A DNA stretch of 64,000 nucleotides, taken from NCBI RefSeq assembly GCF_019218285.1, contig NZ_JAHUZG010000002.1, positions 248,001-312,000 on the forward strand, given 5' to 3'. The translations under genes and the position numbers were made by a program. This document shows positions 9,143 to 18,801 of the stretch, piece after piece (within the stretch, counting starts at the first letter, position 1; each line of letters starts with the position of its first letter). Under the pieces are notes generated by a model that made no database searches, had not been told where the DNA came from, and was given only the letters and a program-made list of their open reading frames with translations. The stretch comes from Antarctobacter sediminis. GTDB lineage: Bacteria; Pseudomonadota; Alphaproteobacteria; Rhodobacterales; Rhodobacteraceae.

Positions 9143-9508
9143 TTATGCCGGCAGAGCGCCTTTCGCCTGATCGACGATGGCAGCAAAAGCTTCGGGCTCA
9201 TGCACGGCCAGATCGGCCAGAACCTTACGGTCCACTTCGATACCGGCCAGCGTCAGGCCGTTGATGAAGCGCGAGTAGGTCAGCGATTCGTCATGTGCGC
9301 GGACAGCGGCGTTGATCCGCTGGATCCACAGCGCGCGGAAGTTGCGCTTGCGGTTCTTGCGGTCGCGGGTCGCGTACTGGTTGGCCTTGTCGACTGCCTG
9401 CGCCGCCACCTTGAAGGTGTTCTTGCGGCGACCGTAGTAACCTTTGGCCTGGTTCGTGATCTTCTTGTGACGCGCGTGGGTGACGGTTCCGCCTTTGGTA
9501 CGGGGCAT
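9143..9508 (-). CDS. rplT: 50S ribosomal protein L20
   Basis: 121 residues, full length for bL20. The start is family-typical ([17 protein letters not shown]), followed by the basic N-terminal extension that threads into 23S rRNA ([19 protein letters not shown]) and a globular C-terminal part ending [20 protein letters not shown]. It binds early in 50S assembly. It lies 15 bases downstream of rpmI. In several bacteria L20 represses its own operon by binding the leader; no such pseudoknot could be confirmed here. Confidence 0.98.
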   Translation of the reverse strand: MPRTKGGTVTHARHKKITNQAKGYYGRRKNTFKVAAQAVDKANQYATRDRKNRKRNFRALWIQRINAAVRAHDESLTYSRFINGLTLAGIEVDRKVLADLAVHEPEAFAAIVDQAKGALPA

Positions 9509-9523
9509 CTCTATATACTCCTA

Positions 9524-9724
9524 TCAGCGGTCGTAGGGCATGAACTGCTTGACGATCTTCGCGTCAGGCTTGCTCATGACAGTGGTGCCGCGTGCGTCGC
9601 GGATGAATTTCTTGGTGCGCTTGATCATGCCGTGGCGCTTACCCGCCTGGGCCGTGATCACCTTGCCTTTGGCGCTCACCTTGAAGCGCTTTTTCGCGCT
9701 CGACTTGGTCTTCATCTTGGGCAT
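9524..9724 (-). CDS. rpmI: 50S ribosomal protein L35
   Basis: 66 residues, typical bL35 length and start ([20 protein letters not shown]) and a conserved [12 protein letters not shown] stretch. The ATG at 9724 has a GGAG sequence 6-10 bases upstream; the longer open frame above it is not coding. First gene of the rpmI-rplT operon. Confidence 0.97.
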   Translation of the reverse strand: MPKMKTKSSAKKRFKVSAKGKVITAQAGKRHGMIKRTKKFIRDARGTTVMSKPDAKIVKQFMPYDR

Positions 9725-9789
9725 TTTGCTCTCCGTTATTTGGCGCGACTCGGCATGCCACTCGTGGCCGGCCGCGCGGGTGAGCGCGC

Positions 9790-9818
9790 CGTATAGGAGC
9801 CATAAGCACATTTGGCAA
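9790..9818 (-). promoter_or_regulatory. Putative sigma-70-type promoter of rpmI-rplT
   Basis: Reading the minus strand, TTGCCA (9818-9813) is separated by exactly 17 bases from TATACG (9795-9790), about 65 bases before the rpmI start. Both boxes match the housekeeping consensus reasonably and the position fits a ribosomal protein operon. Confidence 0.5.
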
Positions 9819-9962
9819 GCATTTCCTGCGCAGAGGGCATCGAAAGCACCAATTGGCGGGGCCGAACCTGCGCCGGGTGTCCTTGCCCGTCGGGGGCACC
9901 CTCTCTATCCTTGCCGGACTGCCTTCAGGACATAAACAACCGCAAAGCCGCTGCCACACCAC

Positions 9963-11078
9963 ATGCCCAATCTGCCCGAGAAAGACCAGCACCCGCGCCC
10001 CGAGATCGCCGACATCCGCAAGGCCCAGACGTGGTTCCTTGGGATCATCGCCTTTGCGGTGATCCTCTTCCTGCTGGTGCAGGCAAAGTTCCTGCTGATT
10101 TCGCTGGCCATCGCGATCATGCTGTTTTCGCTGACCTCGGACGCGATCAACTATTTCCAGCGTCTGCGGATCGGAAGCGCCCGGGTCTCGATCTGGATCG
10201 CCTCGATCCTTGCCGTCATGCTGATCGCGACCATCCTGATCTCGGCGTCGCTGATCATCATCGCGCAGGCGAACACGGTTGTCGTGACCACGCTGCAATA
10301 TACCGGTCCTGTACAACAGACGGTGGCCGATCTGGTTGGCTGGATGGGCGAGGACGTGGAAACCGCCGTGCTGGACTGGATGCAGAGCATACAATTCGGC
10401 CCCTACCTGTCCTCGCTCGCCGGTCAGGCCGGAAACATCGTGTCGGGTGCGGTGCTGGTTACGCTGTTCGTCGGCTTCATGTTCCTTGAGCGGCTGTGGT
10501 TCTCGACCAAACTGGTCAGTCTCATGGGGGACGAACACAGTGCCCGGCAGGCCGAGCGCATCATCTCTTCGATCATTCACCGGGTGAACCGTTACCTCGT
10601 GGTCAAACTTGTCATCAGCACGGTAACCGGTGCGCTGGTCTACGCGGTCATGACCGCCTTTTCGCTGGATCTTGCGATGCCGATGGCTGTGCTGACCTTC
10701 GTGCTGAATTTCATCCCCAACATCGGCTCCATCGTGGCCACGGTGATCGTGGCGCTGGTCAGCTACGTTCAGACGGGCGATGCGTTTACCGGTGTAATCA
10801 TCTTGTCCATCGTCACCGTGATCCAGTTTTCCGTTGGTCAGGTGCTGGACCCGCTGTTGCTGGGCAAGACGCTGCGGTTGTCGTCCTTTGGCATCATTGC
10901 CAGTCTCGCCTTCTGGGCAGCGGTCTGGGGGATTGTCGGAATGTTCCTTGCCGTGCCGATCATGGTGTCGATCATGATCATCTGCTCGCATATACCGCAG
11001 GTGCGCCCGGTTGCGGTTCTGTTGTCGCGCGAAGGGCTGCCTGACCTCGAACTGGACGGCGACCCTGACCGCGACTGA
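9963..11078 (+). CDS. AI-2E transporter family (TqsA/PerM-type) membrane protein
   Basis: 371 residues with the pattern of this family: paired N-terminal helices (about 23-60), a helix near 75-100, a variable amphipathic loop and a C-terminal bundle of four to five helices (about 165-365) with the conserved stretch FIPNIGSIVATVIVALVSY and a terminal FLAVPIMVSIMIICS. Members export small molecules or act as Na+/H+ antiporters. Despite the family name there is no evidence here for autoinducer transport. No strong Shine-Dalgarno precedes the ATG. Confidence 0.85.
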   Translation: MPNLPEKDQHPRPEIADIRKAQTWFLGIIAFAVILFLLVQAKFLLISLAIAIMLFSLTSDAINYFQRLRIGSARVSIWIASILAVMLIATILISASLIIIAQANTVVVTTLQYTGPVQQTVADLVGWMGEDVETAVLDWMQSIQFGPYLSSLAGQAGNIVSGAVLVTLFVGFMFLERLWFSTKLVSLMGDEHSARQAERIISSIIHRVNRYLVVKLVISTVTGALVYAVMTAFSLDLAMPMAVLTFVLNFIPNIGSIVATVIVALVSYVQTGDAFTGVIILSIVTVIQFSVGQVLDPLLLGKTLRLSSFGIIASLAFWAAVWGIVGMFLAVPIMVSIMIICSHIPQVRPVAVLLSREGLPDLELDGDPDRD

Positions 11079-11091
11079 GGGCACGGCGTGA

Positions 11092-11316
11092 TCAGGGCAG
11101 CATTTGCCCGATCACGGAATAGATGACGTCGGGGATGTCGGCCGGGCGATAGCCGCCCGGTTTTTCGCGGAAGGCCCAGACAACCAGCCCGCCGCCCGCC
11201 AACAAGACAAGCGCCCCCACACGAGGCGCGCGATTGTCGGCCCATGCGGATACGATCGACGGCAGGGACAGCACCAACAGCCCCATGCCGGTCACCAGCA
11301 TCACGTCAGGTTCCAT
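11092..11316 (-). CDS. Small hypothetical membrane protein
   Basis: 74 residues with two hydrophobic segments (about 5-25, MLVTGMGLLVLSLPSIVSAW, and 33-49, VGALVLLAGGGLVVWAF) joined by a short charged loop, then a soluble tail (YRPADIPDVIYSVIGQMLP). It starts 26 bases after the pyk stop on the same strand and is probably co-transcribed with pyruvate kinase. No function is assigned. The tidy membrane topology and operon-like spacing argue that it is real. Confidence 0.65.
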   Translation of the reverse strand: MEPDVMLVTGMGLLVLSLPSIVSAWADNRAPRVGALVLLAGGGLVVWAFREKPGGYRPADIPDVIYSVIGQMLP

Positions 11317-11342
11317 GTCCCGCTCCCCTCATGGGGATCAGG

Positions 11343-12788
11343 TTATTCCGGGTCGGTGGAATAGATCAAACGTTCGTTGCAGGGCGCGACGCGCAGGATG
11401 TTCGTCGTTCCCGGCTGGTTGAACGGCACACCCGCAGTGACGACGATCTGGTCCTCTTCACCCGCATAGCCCTGCGCCCGCGCAGCCCGCGCCGCATTGA
11501 CCACCGCCTGTTTGAAGCGTTCCAATTCGCCGGTCATCACGGTCTGGGTGCCCCACGTCAGCGACAGGCGCCGCGCCACGCCACGCATGGGGGTCATCGC
11601 GATGACCGGCACGCGCGGGCGTTCCCGCGCCACCAGCGACGCCGTGGTCCCCGAGGAGGTAAAGCAGCAGATCACCTTGACGTCCGTGGTTTCGGCAATC
11701 TCGCGTGCGGCGGCGACGATGCCGTCGGCAACCGAGGTCCGAACCGCAGTGCGGGAGGCTTCGATCACGTCGCGGTAGGTCGGGTCGCTTTCCACCGAAA
11801 CCGCCACGTTGTTCATCGTGGTCACAGCCTCGATCGGGTACTGGCCCGCTGCCGATTCCGCCGACAGCATGATCGCATCGGTGCCTTCATAGATCGCGCC
11901 GGAGACGTCCGAAACCTCGGCCCGCGTCGGCATGGGCGACTCGATCATCGACTCCAGCATCTGGGTCGCGACGATCACCGGTTTGGCCGCCGCGCGGCAC
12001 TTGCGCACAAGGCGTTTCTGGATCGGCGGAACCGCTTGCACCGGCAGTTCGACCCCAAGGTCGCCACGGGCAACCATGATCCCGTCCGAAACTTCGAGGA
12101 TATCGTCGAAACAGTCCACCGCAGAGGGCTTTTCGATCTTCGAAATGATCGCGGCCCGGCCCCAGACCAGCCGGCGCGCCTCTTCCACGTCCTCGACACG
12201 TTGCACGAAGGACAGGGCGATCCAGTCGACCCCCAGCGCACAGGCGAATTCCAGATCGCGCCGGTCCTTTTCGCTCAGCGCGGCAAGTGGCAGAACCACG
12301 TCGGGCACGTTCACGCCCTTGCGGTTCGAGATCGTCCCGCCCGCCTCGACGATGCAATTGGCATGATCCTTGCCACAGTCGGCAACCCGTAGACGGATCT
12401 TGCCATCATTGACCAATAGGTGCGACCCACCGGTGAGAGCCGCGAAAATCTCGGGGTGCGGCAGTTGCACGCGCGTCGCGTCACCCGGGGTCGGGTCCAG
12501 ATCCAGACGGAACTGCGCGCCCCATTCCAGTTCTTCCGAACCATTGGCAAATTCGCCAACGCGCAGCTTGGGGCCCTGAAGATCGGCAAGGATGGCAATC
12601 GGGCTGTCCAGGTCCTTCTCGACCTGCCGGATCATCTTGTGCCGTTCTTCGATTTCCTCGTGGGTTCCGTGGCTCATGTTCAGGCGAAAGACATCGGCCC
12701 CTGCTTCGTGCAGGGCCCGGATCATCTCATAGGTATTGGATGCCGGGCCAAGCGTGGCCACGATCTTGACGTTACGGTCGCGTTTCAT
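11343..12788 (-). CDS. pyk: Pyruvate kinase
   Basis: 481 residues, normal length. It shows ILADLQGPKLRVG near residue 65, the active-site signature ISKIEKPSAVDCFDDI with its catalytic Lys, GIMVARGDLGVELP for Mg2+ and substrate binding, and KPVIVATQMLESM. The C-terminal part (about 340-481) is the allosteric domain. It converts phosphoenolpyruvate and ADP to pyruvate and ATP, the last step of glycolysis. It is transcribed away from the N-formylglutamate amidohydrolase gene across a 160-base divergent spacer. Confidence 0.97.
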   Translation of the reverse strand: MKRDRNVKIVATLGPASNTYEMIRALHEAGADVFRLNMSHGTHEEIEERHKMIRQVEKDLDSPIAILADLQGPKLRVGEFANGSEELEWGAQFRLDLDPTPGDATRVQLPHPEIFAALTGGSHLLVNDGKIRLRVADCGKDHANCIVEAGGTISNRKGVNVPDVVLPLAALSEKDRRDLEFACALGVDWIALSFVQRVEDVEEARRLVWGRAAIISKIEKPSAVDCFDDILEVSDGIMVARGDLGVELPVQAVPPIQKRLVRKCRAAAKPVIVATQMLESMIESPMPTRAEVSDVSGAIYEGTDAIMLSAESAAGQYPIEAVTTMNNVAVSVESDPTYRDVIEASRTAVRTSVADGIVAAAREIAETTDVKVICCFTSSGTTASLVARERPRVPVIAMTPMRGVARRLSLTWGTQTVMTGELERFKQAVVNAARAARAQGYAGEEDQIVVTAGVPFNQPGTTNILRVAPCNERLIYSTDPE

Positions 12789-12949
12789 GTCAGTCTCCCT
12801 GCCCGAGCGGCGGTGGCGGTCCGGCGCCTCTCAAACCAGAGCGCCTATCCTTGCAGTCGCGGCGTTACCGCTAACGACATCGGGGTTATCCCGCATTTCC
12901 CTTTGCCGTGCAACTGGCATATGTGTAGCGGGCCAAAGACGACGAGACC

Positions 12950-13690
12950 ATGACATATTCCCCCTGCGAGATCATCGGCGAAAGCCGCAAAAGCCGTTTC
13001 CTGATCACCTGCGACCACGCCGCAAACACGGTGCCGCCGGATCTGGGCGGGTCGCTGGGGCTGCCGGTGTCCGACATGGCCCGGCACATCGCCTATGATG
13101 TGGGCGCGGCGGGCGTGGCGCGGGAATTGGGCGAACTTCTGGACGCGCCGGTGGTCCTTTCCAATTTCTCGCGGTTGGTGATCGATCCGAACCGGGGCGA
13201 AGACGACCCCACCCTGCTGATGAAGCTCTATGACGGCTCTGTCATTCCCGGAAATCGCCACGCCGGCGCCGAAGAAAAGGAACGTCGGCTGGCTGCCTAT
13301 TACCGCCCCTATCACGACGCGCTGGCACGAATGGCTGCCCGGCATGAGGATGTGGCCATCGTGGCGATCCATTCCTTTACGCCCCAACTGCACGGCAGAC
13401 CGCCACGGCCATGGCACGTGGGCATCCTGCATGCGGCATGGGACGCGCGCCTGTCCGATCCGCTCATTGACATGTTGCAGGCAGAACCCGATCTGGTTGT
13501 GGGACGCAATGAACCCTATCCCGGCCACCTGCCCGGCGACGCGCTGGACCGCCACGCCTTGCAGGACAAGCGACACAACACCCTGATCGAGGTCCGGAAT
13601 GACCTGATCGAGGAAGAGGTGGGCCAACGGCATTGGGCAGCGCGACTGGCCCCCCTGCTGGAACGCGCGCTGGCCGCCGCCGCGGATTAA
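12950..13690 (+). CDS. N-formylglutamate amidohydrolase family protein
   Basis: 246 residues matching the HutG-like N-formylglutamate amidohydrolase fold: early FLITCDHAANTVPP with a metal-binding Asp-His, YDVGAAGVARELGELLDAP, a conserved SRLVIDPNRG, the AIHSFTP motif near residue 142, and NEPYPGHLPGDALDRHAL near 190. Members hydrolyse N-formylglutamate to formate and glutamate. No histidine-degradation genes are adjacent, so the true substrate may be another N-acyl amino acid. It is followed at 14 bases by the DUF1244 gene and likely forms a two-gene operon. Confidence 0.88.
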   Translation: MTYSPCEIIGESRKSRFLITCDHAANTVPPDLGGSLGLPVSDMARHIAYDVGAAGVARELGELLDAPVVLSNFSRLVIDPNRGEDDPTLLMKLYDGSVIPGNRHAGAEEKERRLAAYYRPYHDALARMAARHEDVAIVAIHSFTPQLHGRPPRPWHVGILHAAWDARLSDPLIDMLQAEPDLVVGRNEPYPGHLPGDALDRHALQDKRHNTLIEVRNDLIEEEVGQRHWAARLAPLLERALAAAAD

Positions 13691-13704
13691 AAGGAGAAAC
13701 ACAG

Positions 13705-14019
13705 ATGGATGACCAGACCCGTATCGAGATCGAAGCCGCCGCCTTTCGCCGGTTGCGCCAGCACCTGATGGAAGACCGTCAGGACGTACAGAACATCGAC
13801 CTGATGAACCTTGCAGGTTTCTGCCGCAACTGCCTTAGCCGCTGGTATCAGGAAGCGGCCAATGAAAAGGGCATCGAGATGGGGAAGGAAGACGCCCGCG
13901 AGATCTATTACGGAATGCCCTATTCCGAGTGGAAGGACAAATTCCAGACAGAGGCCGGTTCGGACAAGCAGGCTGCCTTTGAAAAGGCGTTCAAGGAAAA
14001 CGTCTCGGACAAGGCCTGA
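13705..14019 (+). CDS. DUF1244 family protein
   Basis: 104 residues. The start at 13705 is set by AAGGAG ten bases upstream. The sequence is that of the alphaproteobacterial DUF1244 family: short helices with NIDLMNLAGFCRNCLSRWY and GMPYSEWKDKFQTEA. The Cys pair in FCRNC could bind a metal or be redox active, but the function is unknown. It sits directly behind the N-formylglutamate amidohydrolase gene. Confidence 0.85.
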   Translation: MDDQTRIEIEAAAFRRLRQHLMEDRQDVQNIDLMNLAGFCRNCLSRWYQEAANEKGIEMGKEDAREIYYGMPYSEWKDKFQTEAGSDKQAAFEKAFKENVSDKA

Positions 14020-14029
14020 ACGGCTTTCG

Positions 14030-14050
14030 GGGGCGCATCAACTGCGCCCC
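14030..14050. terminator. Hairpin between convergent DUF1244 and GST genes
   Basis: GGGGCGCA and TGCGCCCC flank a 5-base loop in the short space between the two convergent stops. No T-run follows, so it is called a terminator only from position and stem. Confidence 0.4.
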
Positions 14051-14061
14051 TGGCGCCCCGC

Positions 14062-14649
14062 CTACAGCCCGGCGGTCTTTCGAAAAGCGGGCCGCGCGCG
14101 CAAATTGGCCAGATAGGCAACAAAGGTTTCACCACCATCCGGGAACTTGGCGGCCTGCGCCCAGTTCCCGCAATGGGCCAGGATCAGGTCCGGCACCATC
14201 GGTTCCTGTCCCATCAGGCAGGGGCCCTCCGCCTCGGCCATGATGCCTGCGATGTTGCGCGCATACTCCGTGGCACAGGCAGGTTTGACTGCGGGCACAC
14301 GCTCTTCTTCGGGCAGGACGAAACTGTGCTTGGAGGCCGTCCAGAGCAGCGATTCCACTTCGTCGAGGATACGGAAGGTCCACGCATCCTGCCGGGCCCG
14401 CTCCAGCGTGCCCGCCGGGTGGGTTAAGGCCCCATGTTTGTCCGCGAGATAGGTCAGTATGGCGGTGGAATCCCGCACCACATCCTCGCCATCCTTCAGC
14501 ACGGGCACCTTGCCCAGCGGGCTGACGGCCCGGATCTCGGGCGATCTGGGAGCAGCGGGCACATGATTGTAGGGCACCCCAAGCTCTTCCAGCAACCAGA
14601 GCACGCGGAACGCGCGACTGCGCACCGCGCCATAAACCGTATAAGTCAT
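14062..14649 (-). CDS. Glutathione S-transferase
   Basis: 195 residues. The N-terminal thioredoxin-like domain (1-75) has the cis-Pro turn LGKVPVLKDG and the glutathione gamma-Glu contact region DSTAILTYLA. A helical C-terminal domain follows. It conjugates or reduces substrates with glutathione; the class and substrate are not clear. The start at 14649 gives the family-typical MTYTVYGAVRSRAFR. It begins 22 bases after the holA stop on the same strand. Confidence 0.87.
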   Translation of the reverse strand: MTYTVYGAVRSRAFRVLWLLEELGVPYNHVPAAPRSPEIRAVSPLGKVPVLKDGEDVVRDSTAILTYLADKHGALTHPAGTLERARQDAWTFRILDEVESLLWTASKHSFVLPEEERVPAVKPACATEYARNIAGIMAEAEGPCLMGQEPMVPDLILAHCGNWAQAAKFPDGGETFVAYLANLRARPAFRKTAGL

Positions 14650-14671
14650 TGATCCCCTCCCAAGGTAACCG

Positions 14672-15697
14672 TCAGCCGCGCCCGAGGTAGGCGAGCCGCA
14701 CAAACGCACGTTCCACAAGTGCCATCTGCGGGGCCTTTTGGCCCGCCGAGCGCAGCTTGAGGTCCGTGTCCATCAACAGTTTCAGCGCCTCTTCCAGTCG
14801 CGAGGACGACCAGTTCTGCGCCTGACGCAACATCCGGTCGCGGCGCGGACCAAAGATCGGCGGGCGCAGCTTGCCGATGCCCTGCGCCGGCCCACCGGGG
14901 GCCGAGGCAATGGCAAAAAGCGTCCGGAAATGCCGCATTCCCATGATGAGCAGCGTAACAGGCTGGACGCCCTGTGCGGTCAGGCGCTGCATGACCGGGG
15001 CGATGTCGCCGGTGCGCCCCTCGGCCAGCACGTGAAAGACCTCGTCGATCTGCGCCTCGACCGAAGCGGGGGCGTTCAGCGCCACCTCGTCCGGGGTCAG
15101 CGGTGCCTCGTCCTGAAACTTGTAAAGCGCGATCTTTTCCAGCGTCTGCCGAAAATCCCCGGGCGTCAGGTCACGAGACAGGTGTTCCAGCGCGCCCATC
15201 GCCTCGCGGTCGATGTTTTTCAACCCGGCCCGGGCCAATTCCGATTCGATTTCGGCCCGGCCCATCGGATCATTGTAAAGCGCCGCCGCATAAGCGTTTT
15301 TCGCGTTCTCGAACAGTTTTCGCAACGACGATCGCGCAGTCAGAGAGCCGGCGGTGGCAATGATCTGGGCATCCCCCTCGCGCCAGTCCGCAAGCGCTGC
15401 TTTCATCGCCTCGGACACGCCGTCCGCCGCCTCTTCGACCAGAACGGCGCGGGCACCGGGAAAGAAGCCCTGCGCCTTGACCGCATCCAGAAGCTGCGCG
15501 GGATCGCGGCGCAGATCGCCGCCGTTCAGGCGGGTCAGGCGCATTTCCTCTTCGCCGTTGGGGCCGACGATGGCCGAGATCACTTCTTGCCGTTTCATCG
15601 CGACGCGCATGACGTCTTCGCCATAGATCAGCAGGCCCGCAATGGCGGGATCGGGTTTGCGAAAGAACCCGTTGGCGTCGCGCGGCGACAGTTTCAT
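14672..15697 (-). CDS. holA: DNA polymerase III delta subunit
   Basis: 341 residues, the usual HolA length. It shows the RecA-like N-terminal fold (FFRKPDPAIAGLLIYGEDVM, then GFFPGARAVLVEEAADG), the central lid domain and the C-terminal helical collar domain (GDIAPVMQRLTAQGVQPVTL). Delta opens the beta clamp in the clamp loader. Its ATG overlaps the lptE stop by 4 bases, so it is translationally coupled to lptE and leuS. Confidence 0.93.
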   Translation of the reverse strand: MKLSPRDANGFFRKPDPAIAGLLIYGEDVMRVAMKRQEVISAIVGPNGEEEMRLTRLNGGDLRRDPAQLLDAVKAQGFFPGARAVLVEEAADGVSEAMKAALADWREGDAQIIATAGSLTARSSLRKLFENAKNAYAAALYNDPMGRAEIESELARAGLKNIDREAMGALEHLSRDLTPGDFRQTLEKIALYKFQDEAPLTPDEVALNAPASVEAQIDEVFHVLAEGRTGDIAPVMQRLTAQGVQPVTLLIMGMRHFRTLFAIASAPGGPAQGIGKLRPPIFGPRRDRMLRQAQNWSSSRLEEALKLLMDTDLKLRSAGQKAPQMALVERAFVRLAYLGRG

Positions 15698-16182
15698 GGG
15701 GCGGTGACACCCGACAACAGCAGCCCGTCGATGACCTGATCGGCCAGCAACACCATCAATCGCCCACGGGCATCGTTTTCCGCCGCCCGCGTGGCCACAG
15801 TGGACCCGGTGGTGGAATACCCGGTGAAAGCATTGGTGCGGCTTTCGAACAAGGTCTGGCCGGTGGCCGTGTCGACAAGCGAATAGAACACCCGCCCGAC
15901 CAACCTATACCGCGTCGTGCTGCCTGCCGAGGTCGAGCCCATGTCCTGCTCATCGGTCTGGATGCGCAGATCAAGGCTGTAGGGCGCGCCTGCACCGGCG
16001 CGGCCCAGACGTTCTTCGAACCGGCGGTTAAACGCATAACTCGCCTGATTTGCAGGCTCTGGCAGCGTGACGGCGTTCTGCAATGCCGTCCCCCCGCCCT
16101 GCGGCCCGTAGACCGGGGTAAACCCGCAAGCGGCAAGCGCCAGCGGGCTGACGAGGAAGGTTCGGCGGTTACACGACCACAT
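15694..16182 (-). CDS. lptE: LPS assembly lipoprotein LptE
   Basis: 162 residues. The start at 16182 gives a lipoprotein signal with lipobox LALAAC (C19). The mature sequence ([12 protein letters not shown], then [13 protein letters not shown]) matches alphaproteobacterial LptE, the partner that plugs the LptD barrel for LPS insertion in the outer membrane. It overlaps the leuS end by 14 bases and holA by 4 bases. The leuS-lptE-holA order is widely conserved and strengthens the call for this poorly conserved protein. Confidence 0.9.
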   Translation of the reverse strand: MWSCNRRTFLVSPLALAACGFTPVYGPQGGGTALQNAVTLPEPANQASYAFNRRFEERLGRAGAGAPYSLDLRIQTDEQDMGSTSAGSTTRYRLVGRVFYSLVDTATGQTLFESRTNAFTGYSTTGSTVATRAAENDARGRLMVLLADQVIDGLLLSGVTAP

Positions 16183-18724
16183 TGACGATTCGCCCCGGCA
16201 CAACGATCAGCTTTTTCGGCTGGCCCCCGTCGAGGGCCCGCACCACAGCTTCGTGCGCCAGTGCCAGCTTTTCAACCTCTTCCTTGGGCAGGTCCTTGGG
16301 CACTTCGATTTCGCCGCGCCGTTTGCCGTTGACCTGGATCGGCAGGGTCACGGTATCCTCGACCAGCATCTTTTCGTCAGCCTTGGGCCAAGGGGCATTG
16401 GCAATCAGCCCGTCACCGCCCAGCAACTGCCAGATTTCCTCGGAGAGGTGCGGCGTCATCGGCGACATGAGCTGTGCAAGCGTCTTGGCGGCCTGTGTCC
16501 TGACCTCTTTGCCCGCGCGCGATTTCGCCAGCGTGTTGGTAAAGGCATAAAGTTTGGCGATGGCGGCGTTAAAGCCAAAGCTCTCGACGCCCATGGTCAC
16601 GTCATGGATCGCCTTGTGCATTTCCTTCAGCAGGGCGGCGTCCTCATTGGTCGAGGGTGCATCGCTGGCGGCGATTTCTGCGGCGATCCGGTAGACGCGG
16701 CCAAGGTGCTTGCTGGCGGCCTCGGCGCCCGAGGCGGTCCATTCCACGTCGCGCTCCGGAGGCGAGTCGGACAGCACGAACCAACGGGCCGTATCGGCAC
16801 CGTAGGTGGCAATGATGTTCATCGGGTCCACGACGTTGTTCTTGGACTTCGACATCTTGGCCGAGGGGACGATGGTCACCTCGGTCCCGTCCTTGAGAAA
16901 ACCCTTGCCGTCTTTCAGTTCCACATCCTCGGGGAAATGATAGACGGGGCGACCATCCTCTCCCTGCGTCTGGTAAATCGCGTGGGTCACCATGCCCTGC
17001 GTGAACAGCGCGTTGAAAGGTTCGGCCGCGGTTTCCGGCAGATGGCCGGTCGCAATCATCGCCCGTGCGAAGAAACGCGAGTACAGCAGGTGCAGGATCG
17101 CGTGCTCGATGCCGCCGATATACTGGTCAACGTTCATCCAGTAGGCAGCGTCTTCCATGTCGGTGGGCGTGTCGGCGTGGGGCGCGGTGAACCGTGCGAA
17201 ATACCACGAGGAGTCAACGAAAGTGTCCATCGTGTCGGTTTCGCGTTTCGCCGGCTTGCCGCAGTTCGGGCAGGCGCAATCGCGCCACGTCGGGTGGCGG
17301 TCCAGCGGGTTGCCGGGGATGTCAAAGCTGACATCGTCAGGCAGAACGATTGGCAGGTTTTCCTTTTTCTCCGGCACCACGCCGCAGTCATCGCAATGCA
17401 CAACCGGGATCGGGCAGCCCCAATAGCGCTGACGGCTGAGGCCCCAGTCGCGCAGGCGGAACTTCTCGACGCCCTTGCCAAGGCCCTTGGCCTCCATCCA
17501 GTCGATGGTGGTGTCGACGGCTTCCTGCCCCGTGGCCACGTCGAGACCGGCGAAATGGTTGATCCATTTCACCTGTTCCGTCTTGGCGGGCACAAAGGCC
17601 TCGGTGTCGACCGGCTTGGGGTCTTCAAGCGCCGTGAAGGTGTCGATCACCGGCAGATCGTATTTGCGGCAGAAATCAAGGTCGCGCTGGTCATGCGCCG
17701 GGCACGCAAAGATCGCGCCGGTGCCATAGTCCATAAGGATGAAGTTCGCGACCCAAACCGGGATCTCCCACGACGGGTCCAGCGGGTGCCTGACCTTCAG
17801 CCCGGTGTCAAAGCCCAGCTTTTCGGCCTTTTCCAGCGCCTCTTCGGTGGTGCCGCCCTTGCGCATCTCGCCGACGGCCGCGGCCAGTTCGGGGTTGTCC
17901 GCCTCCAGCGCCTTGACCAGCGGGTGATCCGGCGACAGGCCAAGGAAGGACGCGCCCATCAGCGTGTCGGGCCGCGTGGTGTACACGTCGATCTTGTCGA
18001 TGCCATGGGTCGGCTCGGTCAGATCCCAGGCGAATTGCAACCCGCGCGACCGCCCGATCCAGTTCTGCTGCATCAGCTTGACCTTGGCGGGCCATTCGTC
18101 CAGCCCGTCGATGGCGTCAAGCAATTCGCCCGCCATGTCGGAGATCTTGAAGAACCATTGGGTCAACTCGCGCCGTTCGACCTCGGCCCCCGAGCGCCAG
18201 CCCTTGCCGTCGATCACCTGCTCGTTGGCCAGAACCGTCATGTCGACCGGGTCCCAGTTCACCACCGCGTTCTTGCGGTAGACAAAGCCATTTTCGAGGA
18301 AATCCAGGAACAGCGCCTGCTGCTGGCCATAGTAATCCACATCGCAGGTGGCGAACATGCGCGACCAGTCAAGGCCAAAACCCAGCGGCTTCATCTGGCC
18401 GACCATGGTGTCGATGTTGTCGTAGGTCCATGTCTTGGGGTGACCACCGGATTTCATCGCGGCGTTTTCCGCCGGCATCCCGAAGGCGTCAAACCCCATC
18501 GGATGCAGCACGTTATGGCCGGTCGACAGCTTGTAGCGCGCGATCACGTCGCCCATCGTATAGTTGCGCACATGGCCGATATGGATGCGGCCCGATGGGT
18601 ACGGGAACATCTCGAGCACGTAATACTTTGGCTTGTCGCCGGTCCGGCGCGCCTTGAAGGTCTCGGCCTCTTCCCAGGCCTTTTGCCATTTTGGCTCGAT
18701 GGTAGCGGGGTCGTAACGCGACAT
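16169..18724 (-). CDS. leuS: Leucine--tRNA ligase
   Basis: 851 residues. The start at 18724 gives the family N-terminus [19 protein letters not shown]; the frame stays open upstream but that is not coding. It has the class I HIGH motif ([17 protein letters not shown]), the CP1 editing domain ([16 protein letters not shown]), a zinc-ribbon-like pair of CxxC motifs ([10 protein letters not shown] and [11 protein letters not shown]) and KMSKS ([14 protein letters not shown]). It charges tRNA-Leu and edits non-cognate amino acids. First gene of the leuS-lptE-holA operon. Confidence 0.98.
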   Translation of the reverse strand: MSRYDPATIEPKWQKAWEEAETFKARRTGDKPKYYVLEMFPYPSGRIHIGHVRNYTMGDVIARYKLSTGHNVLHPMGFDAFGMPAENAAMKSGGHPKTWTYDNIDTMVGQMKPLGFGLDWSRMFATCDVDYYGQQQALFLDFLENGFVYRKNAVVNWDPVDMTVLANEQVIDGKGWRSGAEVERRELTQWFFKISDMAGELLDAIDGLDEWPAKVKLMQQNWIGRSRGLQFAWDLTEPTHGIDKIDVYTTRPDTLMGASFLGLSPDHPLVKALEADNPELAAAVGEMRKGGTTEEALEKAEKLGFDTGLKVRHPLDPSWEIPVWVANFILMDYGTGAIFACPAHDQRDLDFCRKYDLPVIDTFTALEDPKPVDTEAFVPAKTEQVKWINHFAGLDVATGQEAVDTTIDWMEAKGLGKGVEKFRLRDWGLSRQRYWGCPIPVVHCDDCGVVPEKKENLPIVLPDDVSFDIPGNPLDRHPTWRDCACPNCGKPAKRETDTMDTFVDSSWYFARFTAPHADTPTDMEDAAYWMNVDQYIGGIEHAILHLLYSRFFARAMIATGHLPETAAEPFNALFTQGMVTHAIYQTQGEDGRPVYHFPEDVELKDGKGFLKDGTEVTIVPSAKMSKSKNNVVDPMNIIATYGADTARWFVLSDSPPERDVEWTASGAEAASKHLGRVYRIAAEIAASDAPSTNEDAALLKEMHKAIHDVTMGVESFGFNAAIAKLYAFTNTLAKSRAGKEVRTQAAKTLAQLMSPMTPHLSEEIWQLLGGDGLIANAPWPKADEKMLVEDTVTLPIQVNGKRRGEIEVPKDLPKEEVEKLALAHEAVVRALDGGQPKKLIVVPGRIVNVVV

Positions 18725-18801
18725 CTGGGATCCTCGAACGCGGCTTGGTTTTGCGCGGTGATAGGGGGAACGAGAGGAATCGTCCAGACCACGGCGCCCG
18801 G

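Noticed and set aside
9963-11078. Quorum-sensing AI-2 exporter
   Set aside because: The family name is historical; nothing in the neighbourhood concerns autoinducers.
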